Origin: Verrucomicrobiales bacterium | Lineage (GTDB): Bacteria; Verrucomicrobiota; Verrucomicrobiia; Verrucomicrobiales; DEV007 | Reading direction: 5' to 3' | Length of the DNA: 6,747 nt | Assembly (NCBI GenBank): GCA_023253615.1 | Contig: JALRFZ010000261.1 | Location: 1 to 6,747 of the forward strand | Shown here: in pieces, positions 1 to 5,703 of the stretch | Layout: every line of letters begins with the position of its first letter | How positions within the stretch are numbered: the stretch's first letter is position 1 | Position numbers and translations under genes: made by a program | Notes under the pieces: generated by a model | Databases searched by the model: none | What the model saw: only the letters and a program-made list of their open reading frames with translations | Told to the model about the DNA's origin: nothing

Positions 1-98
1 CGGGACCCGGCCGCGACGGAAAAAGCGATTCCGCCGGGCGTATGACGGCGTCCCGCGCTTGACCTCACCGGCCATCCGGGTGTTCACTGAAGCCGATT
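1..98. other. Leader region; possible tail of an upstream gene
   Basis: No gene can be assigned with confidence. Reading frame 1 on the + strand is open from the window edge to a TGA at 43-45, and frame 3 is open to a TGA at 60-62. Either could be the last codons of an upstream gene of the same operon, but 14-19 codons give no recognisable family. The TGA at 60-62 is in frame with the next gene and limits how far upstream that gene can start. A TTGACC at 59-64 resembles a -35 box, but no good -10 box follows at the right distance. I see no clear Shine-Dalgarno sequence before the next gene. Confidence 0.3.
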
Positions 99-1238
99 TT
101 GAAAGCCTTCTCCGAATCCTACCGTTGTCTCGCGCGCGACCTGTTCGGGCTCTCGGGTTTGTGGCTCGGTGAGGATCATCTCGTCTACGTGAAGGGGTCG
201 GGTTTTCTGGTGCCTTTCAGCGAGGAATACAAGCGCTTCCGCTTCTCCGAGATCCAGGCGGTGAACGTGGCGAAGACCTCGCGCACGGGTTGGTCGCTGC
301 TTTATCTTTCCGGTTTGCTGCTTTCGAGCCTCGTTGTCACGCTCGTGCTGGTGCTGGCGGAGTCGATGGCGCCGGCGACGGTGATGGGGCTTTCGCTCGC
401 CTTCGCCCTCGGGCTCGCTTCGCTCGCCCTGCTGGTGCGGCACCTGATCCTGGGGCCGACCTGTCTCTGCGATGTGCAGACGCGCCTCTCGCGCGAGCGG
501 ATCCGTCCGCTGAACCGCTATCACCGCACCCTCGAGACGGTGCGCCGGATCGAGGGGCTCGTCCGGGAGAGCCAGGCGGGGATCCCGGTGTGGGAAAGCA
601 CGGGGGGCGGAGCCGCCACGATCACGACGGGGAGTCGGGGGGCCGATTTCTACCAGGTGCCCTTCATCGTGCCCGTGGTCTACGGGATCTTCCTGGTTCT
701 CGGATTCGCCGGACTCGCCTCGCTCCATCTCGAGAGCACCGGCGTGACCGCCTTCGTCCTTCTCCTGATCCTCGCGGGCAGCCTCGCCCTGACCCTCGCT
801 CTCATCGCGGTGGTGAGGAAGCCGACCCCCGATTCGCTGCGGGCCGTGCTCTGGCTGCTCCTGGGGATGCACTTTCTCGTCATCGGGATCGGCATGGTTT
901 ATTTCATCGTCGTCGCCACGGGGGAACCCGCCTATACCGTGGGGGTGACGGGACCCCTCGAAGCCTTCACCGTCATCGCGATGGAAGGCGGGGTGTGGCT
1001 CTACGGCGTCTTTGTCCTCCTGCTCGCGGGCATGATCGGTGCCTCGGCGACCGGTCTGATCCTGAACACGGGATGGCGGCGGAAGATCCGGCTCGCCGCG
1101 GCGCTGGCCTCCGGGGCGGGGAAAGACACCCGCCACACCGACGCCACCGACGCCACCGTCGCGACGGAGAAAGGGGTGGCGGCGGCGCCCCCGCTTCCCG
1201 CCCCGCCGCCGACGCGGGAGGATTCCGACACGCCATGA
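99..1238 (+). CDS. Six-segment integral membrane protein of unknown function
   Basis: This gene encodes 379 residues with about six hydrophobic segments, near residues 66-87, 94-116, 189-209, 216-238, 248-273 and 295-322. Before the first helix is a soluble N-terminal part of about 60 residues. A polar loop at about 117-187 holds Cys122 and Cys124 in a GPTCLCDVQT stretch, followed by an Arg-rich run. The C-terminal tail from about 325 is hydrophilic and ends in a Pro/Ala-rich region. I do not recognise a named family; the layout of a folded N-terminus, a helical pair and a Cys-containing loop recalls unnamed membrane proteins of PVC bacteria, an impression only. The start is taken as TTG at 99 because an in-frame stop at 60-62 blocks longer forms and no ATG occurs before residue 90; ATT at 96 or CTG at 87 are alternatives. 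The stop overlaps the next start as ATGA, so the two genes are probably translationally coupled. A role in an envelope complex with its neighbours is inferred from position only. Confidence 0.82.
   Translation: MKAFSESYRCLARDLFGLSGLWLGEDHLVYVKGSGFLVPFSEEYKRFRFSEIQAVNVAKTSRTGWSLLYLSGLLLSSLVVTLVLVLAESMAPATVMGLSLAFALGLASLALLVRHLILGPTCLCDVQTRLSRERIRPLNRYHRTLETVRRIEGLVRESQAGIPVWESTGGGAATITTGSRGADFYQVPFIVPVVYGIFLVLGFAGLASLHLESTGVTAFVLLLILAGSLALTLALIAVVRKPTPDSLRAVLWLLLGMHFLVIGIGMVYFIVVATGEPAYTVGVTGPLEAFTVIAMEGGVWLYGVFVLLLAGMIGASATGLILNTGWRRKIRLAAALASGAGKDTRHTDATDATVATEKGVAAAPPLPAPPPTREDSDTP
1137..1163 (+). repeat. Nine-base tandem repeat in a coding tail
   Basis: Two perfect copies of ACCGACGCC (1137-1145 and 1146-1154) are followed by a degenerate third copy (1155-1163). 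The unit is in frame with the six-segment membrane protein and encodes Thr-Asp-Ala, Thr-Asp-Ala, Thr-Val-Ala in its hydrophilic C-terminal tail. It looks like a small slippage expansion in a low-complexity linker. No function is implied. Confidence 0.7.
1216..1222 (+). promoter_or_regulatory. Possible ribosome binding site for the zinc-finger gene
   Basis: GGGAGGA lies inside the end of the preceding gene, 12 bases before the ATG at 1235. The match to the Shine-Dalgarno consensus is good, but the spacing is longer than the usual 5-9 bases. It supports the ATG at 1235 over starts further upstream in that frame, which would overlap the preceding membrane protein almost completely. It is the best Shine-Dalgarno match I saw in the window. 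Confidence 0.4.
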
Positions 1239-1549
1239 GCAGCCCCCTCGCCAAATCGCAATGCACGATCCATCCCGAGCGGGCGGCGACGGCGCGGTGT
1301 CCCTCCTGCCGCCGCTTTTTCTGCGGGGAATGTGTCACCGAGCATGATGGCCGGCTCGTCTGCTCCGCCTGCCTCGCGGCGGGGAGCGAGGCGCGGCGGA
1401 CCCCGGCACGGAAGGCGTCCGTCTTCCATCCGGCCGCGTGGATCCAGTGGGGCTTGGCGCTCGGGATCGTCTGGGTGCTTTTCTATTTCTTCGCGCGGTT
1501 TCTCGGAGACATCCCCGACGCGTTCCACGACGGAACGATCTGGGAGTAA
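1235..1549 (+). CDS. Small B-box-type zinc-finger protein with one membrane helix
   Basis: The product is 104 residues. Its N-terminal half carries a cross-brace-like set of metal ligands: Cys10, His13, Cys22, Cys25, Cys30, Cys33, Cys43 and Cys46, with His37 as a further candidate. Order and spacing match the B-box-like zinc fingers found in bacteria, often at the N-terminus of rhomboid-type or other membrane proteins. A single hydrophobic helix follows at about 67-90, then a short tail ending in Trp-Glu. The zinc finger is probably cytoplasmic, anchored beside the helix, where it could act as a protein-binding module; partner and orientation are inference. ATG 1235 is chosen because it overlaps the preceding stop as ATGA and has a GGGAGGA upstream; the same frame stays open far upstream, but only as a shadow of the first gene. 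The next gene starts 9 bases after the stop. Confidence 0.88.
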   Translation: MSSPLAKSQCTIHPERAATARCPSCRRFFCGECVTEHDGRLVCSACLAAGSEARRTPARKASVFHPAAWIQWGLALGIVWVLFYFFARFLGDIPDAFHDGTIWE

Positions 1550-1558
1550 AACGCCGGC

Positions 1559-3346
1559 ATGAGCAAGGTGAACCGCAGGATCAGGAAGAAACGGAGCGAG
1601 GTCGCCGCGATGCAGATCCTCGAGGAGGCCTTCCATCTCATCCGCACGACGGAGGCGGGTGCCTTCTGGCGCTATTATCTCGGGGCGGTGCCCTGGGCGG
1701 TGGGGCTGCTTTATTTCATCGCGGACATGGGCCGCAGCAGCCATGCCGGGCGCGACGCCGCCCTCGCCGCGCTGATCCTGACAGGCCTCTATTTCTGGAT
1801 GCGGATCTGCCAGGCCCGCTTCTGCGCCGCGCTCTGGGCGCGTCTCGATCCCGGGGGGAATCCGCGGCTCACCCGCGGCGAGCGCTTCCGCGCGCTCGGT
1901 GCCCTCGCTCTCTGCCAGTCCCTGCAGGTCCCGCTGCTCGTGATCGGCCTCTTCTTCGCGATCCCTCTCGGCTGGATCCTCGCGACCCAGCAGAATCTCG
2001 CGGTGCTCGCGCTGACGAGCCGTCCCGCGCGCCGTCCTTTGCGCGATCTCCTGGGCGAGTCGATCCGCCTCTCGCACGACCAGTGGGCGCAAAACCACGG
2101 GATCCTCATCGTCTTCTGTTTCGTCTCCCTCTTCACCCTCGTCAATCTCGTCGCGAGCTGTCTGCTGGTGCCGAGCCTGCTGAAATCGTTCTTCGGGGTG
2201 GAGACGATCTTCACCCTCAGCCCGGAGGCGGCGATGTCGAACACGACCTTCCTCACCGGGGTGGTGCTGCTGATGCAACTGGCGATCTGCCCGCTGATGA
2301 ACGCGGCCTACGTGCTGCGCTGTTTTTACGCAAAGTCGCGGACGACGGGAGCGGATCTGCTCGGCCGCCTCGCGGAGGCGCGGGCGCGGCGTCGCGAGGA
2401 GGAACGCCGCGAGGGGCTGCGGTCCGCGCCCGGCGTCCGGACGGCGATGATCCTGCTGGCCTGCGGGGTCGGGATGACCCTGGCATCGCCGGCGTCGCGC
2501 GCTGCGGTGGGGCAGGAGGGCGTCCCGGCGGCGGGCATGGCACCGGGAGGGGAGGATGAGGCGGCCCGGTTGCAGCGCGAGATCACCGAAACCCTCGAAC
2601 AGAAGAAGTATCAATGGCAGCTCTCGCGGCGTGCTCTCGAAGGCGGCACCGCCGCGGAGGAGACCTGGCTCGGGCAACGGCTCAACGAGATCGCCGCGAG
2701 CGTGCGGCGGACGCTGGAGCGGTTCGAGAAATGGATCGAGGACGCGATGAAGCGTTTCTTCGAGCGGAACGGCGGCGCGCCCGCGGGCAATGCCGGGGAC
2801 TCGAAGCGCTTCCAGGGGCTGAGCTCGACGGTGTCGGTGGCGCTCGTCGTCCTCATCCTCGGCCTGCTCGTCTGGCTGGCGGTCTCGATCTACGTGCGGC
2901 AGCGAGGGCTGGTGAAGGAAGTGGTGGACGTCGAGGACGGATCCTCCGTGATCGATCTGGCGAGCGAGGACATCGTGGCGACGCAGTTGCACGAGGAGGA
3001 ATGGCTGAAGCTGGCCCGCGAACAGATCGGGAAAGGGGAGGAGCGGCTCGCGATCCGCGCGCTTTTTCTCGCCACCCTCGCCCACCTCGGCGAGCGGGGG
3101 CTGCTGAAGATCGCGCGCTTCAAGTCGAACCGCGATTACCGGGGCGAACTCGCCCTGCGTGCCCGGAGCCTCGTCGAGCTGCGCGGCGCCTTCGATGAGA
3201 ACATGGCCCTCTTCGAGCGCTCTTGGTATGGCATGCACCGGCTCGGGGAAGGGGCGCTGGATTTTTATCTGAAAAACCACGGGCTCATCGCCGCGGAGTC
3301 CGCCCGGGCCGCAACTCCCTCCGCCGCCGTGGCGGCCGCCCGCTGA
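1559..3346 (+). CDS. Multi-pass membrane protein with C-terminal DUF4129 domain
   Basis: This 595-residue protein has two parts. Residues 1-260 form a membrane domain with about five helices (near 38-56, 64-84, 118-142, 181-204 and 228-252) after a basic N-terminus. A highly charged linker (about 265-293) leads to a hydrophobic segment at 294-310 that ends like a signal peptide (ASPASRA). Then come a helical, probably extracytoplasmic region (about 332-405), another membrane helix at 424-446, and a cytoplasmic C-terminal domain at about 475-575. That last domain matches the DUF4129 pattern: a helix with LAREQIGKGE, an AIRALFLATLAHL helix, and a terminal FERSWYGM motif resembling the family's conserved Tyr-Gly. 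DUF4129 has no established biochemical activity; it typically accompanies MoxR ATPase, DUF58 and DUF4350 genes. The ATG at 1559 has a GGGAG about 12 bases upstream, inside the previous gene's end. The DUF4350 gene follows after 6 bases. The DUF4129 call is firm; the N-terminal domain is unidentified. Confidence 0.88.
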   Translation: MSKVNRRIRKKRSEVAAMQILEEAFHLIRTTEAGAFWRYYLGAVPWAVGLLYFIADMGRSSHAGRDAALAALILTGLYFWMRICQARFCAALWARLDPGGNPRLTRGERFRALGALALCQSLQVPLLVIGLFFAIPLGWILATQQNLAVLALTSRPARRPLRDLLGESIRLSHDQWAQNHGILIVFCFVSLFTLVNLVASCLLVPSLLKSFFGVETIFTLSPEAAMSNTTFLTGVVLLMQLAICPLMNAAYVLRCFYAKSRTTGADLLGRLAEARARRREEERREGLRSAPGVRTAMILLACGVGMTLASPASRAAVGQEGVPAAGMAPGGEDEAARLQREITETLEQKKYQWQLSRRALEGGTAAEETWLGQRLNEIAASVRRTLERFEKWIEDAMKRFFERNGGAPAGNAGDSKRFQGLSSTVSVALVVLILGLLVWLAVSIYVRQRGLVKEVVDVEDGSSVIDLASEDIVATQLHEEEWLKLAREQIGKGEERLAIRALFLATLAHLGERGLLKIARFKSNRDYRGELALRARSLVELRGAFDENMALFERSWYGMHRLGEGALDFYLKNHGLIAAESARAATPSAAVAAAR

Positions 3347-3352
3347 CGAACC

Positions 3353-4723
3353 ATGTGGACGCGTGCGACAGCCACCAGGTTGGGTCTCGTGCTGCTCGGG
3401 GTCGTCCTCGTCGTGGGATTCCACGGGGTGCTGGAGAAACGATTCGCCGCGGGCGACGTCTATCCCTATTACGCGAGTTTCCGCAGCGATCCCCTGGGCA
3501 CCAGCGTCTTCTACGAATCCCTCGAAGAGCTCGGCACCTTCGAGGTCTCGCGGAACCTGACGAATCTCAACACGGTGGAGGGGCTCGACGCGGATACCGC
3601 CATCCTCCTGCTCGGGTATCCGCGCGACGGCTTCGAGGATCTCCGGGCACCCGCGGATTCGCCGGTGATCCGGGCGGTCGAGGAAGGGGCGCGGCTCGTC
3701 ATCACGATGAATCCGGAGCTCGTGCCCGAGGCCTTCCGCCCCGGTGTCTCCGAGATCGAGGAGGAATGGATCGAACGCCGCCGCCGCATCCGCGAAGACC
3801 GCGCCGCGCGCCGGGCCGCGGAGATCAAGGAAGAAGCGAAACGGGCCGGGGAGGAGTCGGAAACGCCGGCGGAAGAGGAGGACGAGTCGGGAGAGTCGGA
3901 AGAGGTCGCGGAGAAACCGACGGATCAGGAAGAGGAGGAGGAATTCGAACGGCAGATGGAGGCCACGATCGGACCGCGGATCACCAAAAGGCTGGGATTT
4001 TCCATCCCTGCCTCGGAGGCGTTCGAGCGGCCCGCGGAGGGGTGGGAAACGTCGCCCGGATCCACCCTCTCCGGAGCGGTGCCAGCCGAGCTGCCCGCGT
4101 GGCGCTCGCAATACCGGCTCGAGGCGCGGGACGAGGCCTGGGTGCCGGTGGTGCGAATCGGAGAGGCGGCCGTCGTGCTCGAGCGGCGGTTTGGTAAAGG
4201 CACGATCGTGCTGGCCTCCGACACCTATTTCGCGAGCAACGAGAGTCTCCATCTCGGGGCCGAGCCCGGATTTCTCCTCTGGCTGATCGGCGACAAGCGA
4301 CGGGTCGTCTTCGACGAGACGATCCACGGCACGGTCGAGGCGGGCGGGGCGATGAAGCTGATCCGCCGCTACCGGGCGCACGGCGTGTTTTTCGGTCTGC
4401 TCTGTTTCCTCGCGCTCTGGGCGTGGCGCAGTGCCGTGCCGCTCGTTCCGGGACGCGAGCCGGGCGAGGGTGGGGGCGAGGGCGGCGCGGTGATGGGTGA
4501 AGGCACCGGGACCGGCTTGATCCGTCTGCTCCGGCGCAGCGTGCCGTCGGCGGACCTCCTCCCGCAATGCGTCGAGGTGTGGTCGCGGTCGCGGACCGCG
4601 GCCGTCGATCCGGCGCTGCGCGAAAAGATCGGCGGTCTCGTCGAGCGGCACCGGCGGGATCCCCGGCAGTTCGGCCTCGCCGAGGCCTATCGCGGCATCG
4701 TCGATCTGCTCCGAAAACGTTGA
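3353..4723 (+). CDS. DUF4350 domain-containing membrane protein
   Basis: This gene encodes 456 residues. A first membrane helix lies at about 9-24. The N-terminal half of the DUF4350 fold follows, with SDPLGTSVFYESLEELG (45-61), then an alternating hydrophobic stretch with AILLLGYP (83-90) and GARLVITMNPE (112-122), like a Rossmann-type or amidotransferase-like core. A second core part at about 255-325 has the family's glycine-rich strand FGKGTIVLASD (280-290), then ASNESL, and ends with a VVFDETIHG motif (318-326) matching the conserved Asp-Glu...His-Gly of the family. A second membrane helix (344-358) and a soluble tail of about 95 residues end the protein. Residues 137-203 are an unusually charged, Glu/Arg-rich, probably coiled-coil insert between the core halves. 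No catalytic activity is established for DUF4350. Pairing with DUF4129 six bases upstream is the usual arrangement and supports a shared membrane complex. No clear Shine-Dalgarno sequence precedes the ATG. Confidence 0.88.
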   Translation: MWTRATATRLGLVLLGVVLVVGFHGVLEKRFAAGDVYPYYASFRSDPLGTSVFYESLEELGTFEVSRNLTNLNTVEGLDADTAILLLGYPRDGFEDLRAPADSPVIRAVEEGARLVITMNPELVPEAFRPGVSEIEEEWIERRRRIREDRAARRAAEIKEEAKRAGEESETPAEEEDESGESEEVAEKPTDQEEEEEFERQMEATIGPRITKRLGFSIPASEAFERPAEGWETSPGSTLSGAVPAELPAWRSQYRLEARDEAWVPVVRIGEAAVVLERRFGKGTIVLASDTYFASNESLHLGAEPGFLLWLIGDKRRVVFDETIHGTVEAGGAMKLIRRYRAHGVFFGLLCFLALWAWRSAVPLVPGREPGEGGGEGGAVMGEGTGTGLIRLLRRSVPSADLLPQCVEVWSRSRTAAVDPALREKIGGLVERHRRDPRQFGLAEAYRGIVDLLRKR

Positions 4724-4754
4724 CAAGGCGGGCAATCTCCGCGATGAAACGGGA

Positions 4755-4955
4755 ATGATGCCCCGATTCCTTCTTGCCGTCTCCCTCCTTGCGGTCTCCT
4801 TCGCCGGCACCGGCTGCGGGATCGTGAATCATCAGGTGGCCCGCGCCGCGAATCTCCTCCGGGTGCCCGTGCGCATGTCCGATACCGAGACGAAAGCGGA
4901 GGAGAAATCCGCGCTCATCGGGATCTCGCTGCCGTCCGCCGCCGACCGGGATTGA
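4755..4955 (+). CDS. Small putative lipoprotein, no recognised family
   Basis: This small gene encodes 66 residues. The N-terminus has Arg4, a hydrophobic run of about 12 residues and then AGTGC, with Cys21 as the likely lipidated residue. Gly at -3 is not the preferred lipobox residue, so signal peptidase II processing is probable rather than certain. The mature part would be only about 46 residues, rather polar, with a basic first half and an acidic centre; no known domain is visible. Two adjacent ATG codons (4755 and 4758) are possible starts and differ by one residue. The gene starts 31 bases after the DUF4350 stop and may be the last gene of that transcript, because a weak hairpin follows its stop. 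Codon choice resembles that of the neighbours. A spurious ORF is possible, but signal sequence, lipobox and fit in the gap argue for a real gene. Confidence 0.68.
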   Translation: MMPRFLLAVSLLAVSFAGTGCGIVNHQVARAANLLRVPVRMSDTETKAEEKSALIGISLPSAADRD

Positions 4956-4958
4956 TCC

Positions 4959-4976
4959 AGGGTCGCCCTTTCTTTT
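4959..4976 (+). terminator. Weak terminator-like hairpin after the lipoprotein gene
   Basis: AGGG (4959-4962) can pair with CCCT (4966-4969) across a three-base loop, followed by a pyrimidine run TTTCTTTT reaching 4976. The stem is only four pairs and the T-run is interrupted by C, so this is weak. Its position just after the lipoprotein stop and before the acyltransferase gene is where a terminator or attenuator would be expected. Confidence 0.25.
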
Positions 4977-5007
4977 CCCACCGTTCCCGATCCGCGGGTC
5001 CTCCGGT

Positions 5008-5649
5008 ATGAACCTCTGGTACTGGCTCGGCCATTCCCTCTCCAAACTCGTCGCGAAGCTCGTCTGTTCCTTCCGTGTGCAGGATGGAGAGCGCCTCCGC
5101 GATCTCCCCGACGGGCTCCTCATCGTCTCGAACCACGTCAGTTTCCTCGATCCTCCCTTCATCGGCGGTGCCTTCCGCGAGCCGCTTTATTACTTCGCGA
5201 GAAAGACCCTCTTCGATCATCCCGTGGCGAATTTCCTCTTCACCCGCGTCAACGCGATCCCCGTGAACCAGGACAAGCCCGAGCTCTCGGCGCTGAAGCT
5301 GGTCATCCAGCTGCTGAAGGACGGGCAGAAGGTGCTGATCTTCCCCGAGGGCGAACGCACCCTCGACGGCAAGCTGAAAACCGAAGGCGAGCCCGGCGTG
5401 GGCATGATCGTCTGCAAGGCGAACGTGCCCGTACTGCCGGTGCGGCTCTTCGGCCCGGAAAAGGCCCTGCCGCGTGGCGGGAAAAAACTGAAGCGCCACC
5501 CCGTGACGCTGGCGGTGGGCGAGCCCATCGCGCTCGATGATCTGGTGAACGACGAGTCGCTCTCGGGCAAGGACCGCTACCAGGCCATCGCCAACCGCAT
5601 CATGGCCGCGATCGGCGCGCTGGAGCTGCGCGACAGCCGCGGCGAGTGA
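5008..5649 (+). CDS. plsC: 1-acyl-sn-glycerol-3-phosphate acyltransferase (PlsC family)
   Basis: The 213-residue product should transfer an acyl chain to the sn-2 position of lysophosphatidic acid, making phosphatidic acid for membrane phospholipids at the inner face of the cytoplasmic membrane. All family motifs are visible: motif I NHVSFLD with catalytic His43 and Asp48; motif II around Arg80 to Ile84-Pro-Val; motif III FPEGERT (112-118), where the FPEG core is intact and Glu116 replaces the more common Thr; and motif IV VPVLP (140-144). The N-terminus is hydrophobic to amphipathic, but there is no clear transmembrane anchor, so it is probably a peripheral or monotopic membrane protein of normal length for a short PlsC. 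The ATG at 5008 gives the usual spacing of about 40 residues before motif I; no good Shine-Dalgarno sequence is seen. It lies 52 bases after the lipoprotein gene. A lipid substrate other than lysophosphatidate (for example an ornithine or ether lipid) cannot be excluded, since the family is broad. Confidence 0.93.
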   Translation: MNLWYWLGHSLSKLVAKLVCSFRVQDGERLRDLPDGLLIVSNHVSFLDPPFIGGAFREPLYYFARKTLFDHPVANFLFTRVNAIPVNQDKPELSALKLVIQLLKDGQKVLIFPEGERTLDGKLKTEGEPGVGMIVCKANVPVLPVRLFGPEKALPRGGKKLKRHPVTLAVGEPIALDDLVNDESLSGKDRYQAIANRIMAAIGALELRDSRGE

Positions 5650-5703
5650 GGGCGGACGGAAGGCGCGGCGGACGGGAGACGGTCGCGCGCTCTTCCACGG
5701 AGA
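5650..5703. other. Short convergent intergenic region
   Basis: Only 54 bases separate the ends of the two converging genes. I see no strong hairpin followed by a T-run on either strand, so no intrinsic terminator can be supported here. Rho-dependent termination or transcript overlap is possible. Confidence 0.5.

Noticed and set aside
59..88. Possible sigma-70 promoter with TTGACC as -35 box
   Set aside because: At 17-18 base spacing the -10 position reads GTTCAC or TTCACT, matching the consensus at no more than about half the positions.
84..1136. Antisense open frame of 350 codons opposite the first membrane protein
   Set aside because: It is also in codon register with the sense gene, which has clear membrane helices; the antisense product is a low-complexity polar sequence.
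290..1234. Long upstream extension of the zinc-finger gene
   Set aside because: The frame is open, but the residues before Met at 1235 are a frame-shifted shadow of the first gene (Arg/Asp/Gly/His-rich) and the ATG at 1235 has an ATGA overlap with the preceding stop.
1438..2559. Overlapping 373-codon + strand frame across the zinc-finger and DUF4129 genes
   Set aside because: Composition is Arg/Gly/Pro/Ala-rich without hydrophobic pattern, and it overlaps two genes with real domains.
3223..4197. 324-codon + strand frame overlapping the DUF4129/DUF4350 junction
   Set aside because: Shadow frame; low-complexity Arg/Gly-rich product with no domains, while the DUF4350 frame carries family motifs throughout.
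1001..4810. Antisense open frame of 1269 codons on the - strand
   Set aside because: It is in exact codon register with three well-supported + strand genes, is rich in Arg/Pro/His/Glu as expected for antisense translation of GC-rich genes, and has no recognisable domain or membrane segment.
3981..5162. Antisense 393-codon frame across DUF4350, the lipoprotein and plsC
   Set aside because: Arg/Pro/Ala-rich shadow crossing three sense genes; no domain visible.
5650..5703. Bidirectional terminator between the converging genes
   Set aside because: No stem of useful length followed by a T-run could be drawn on either strand by eye.
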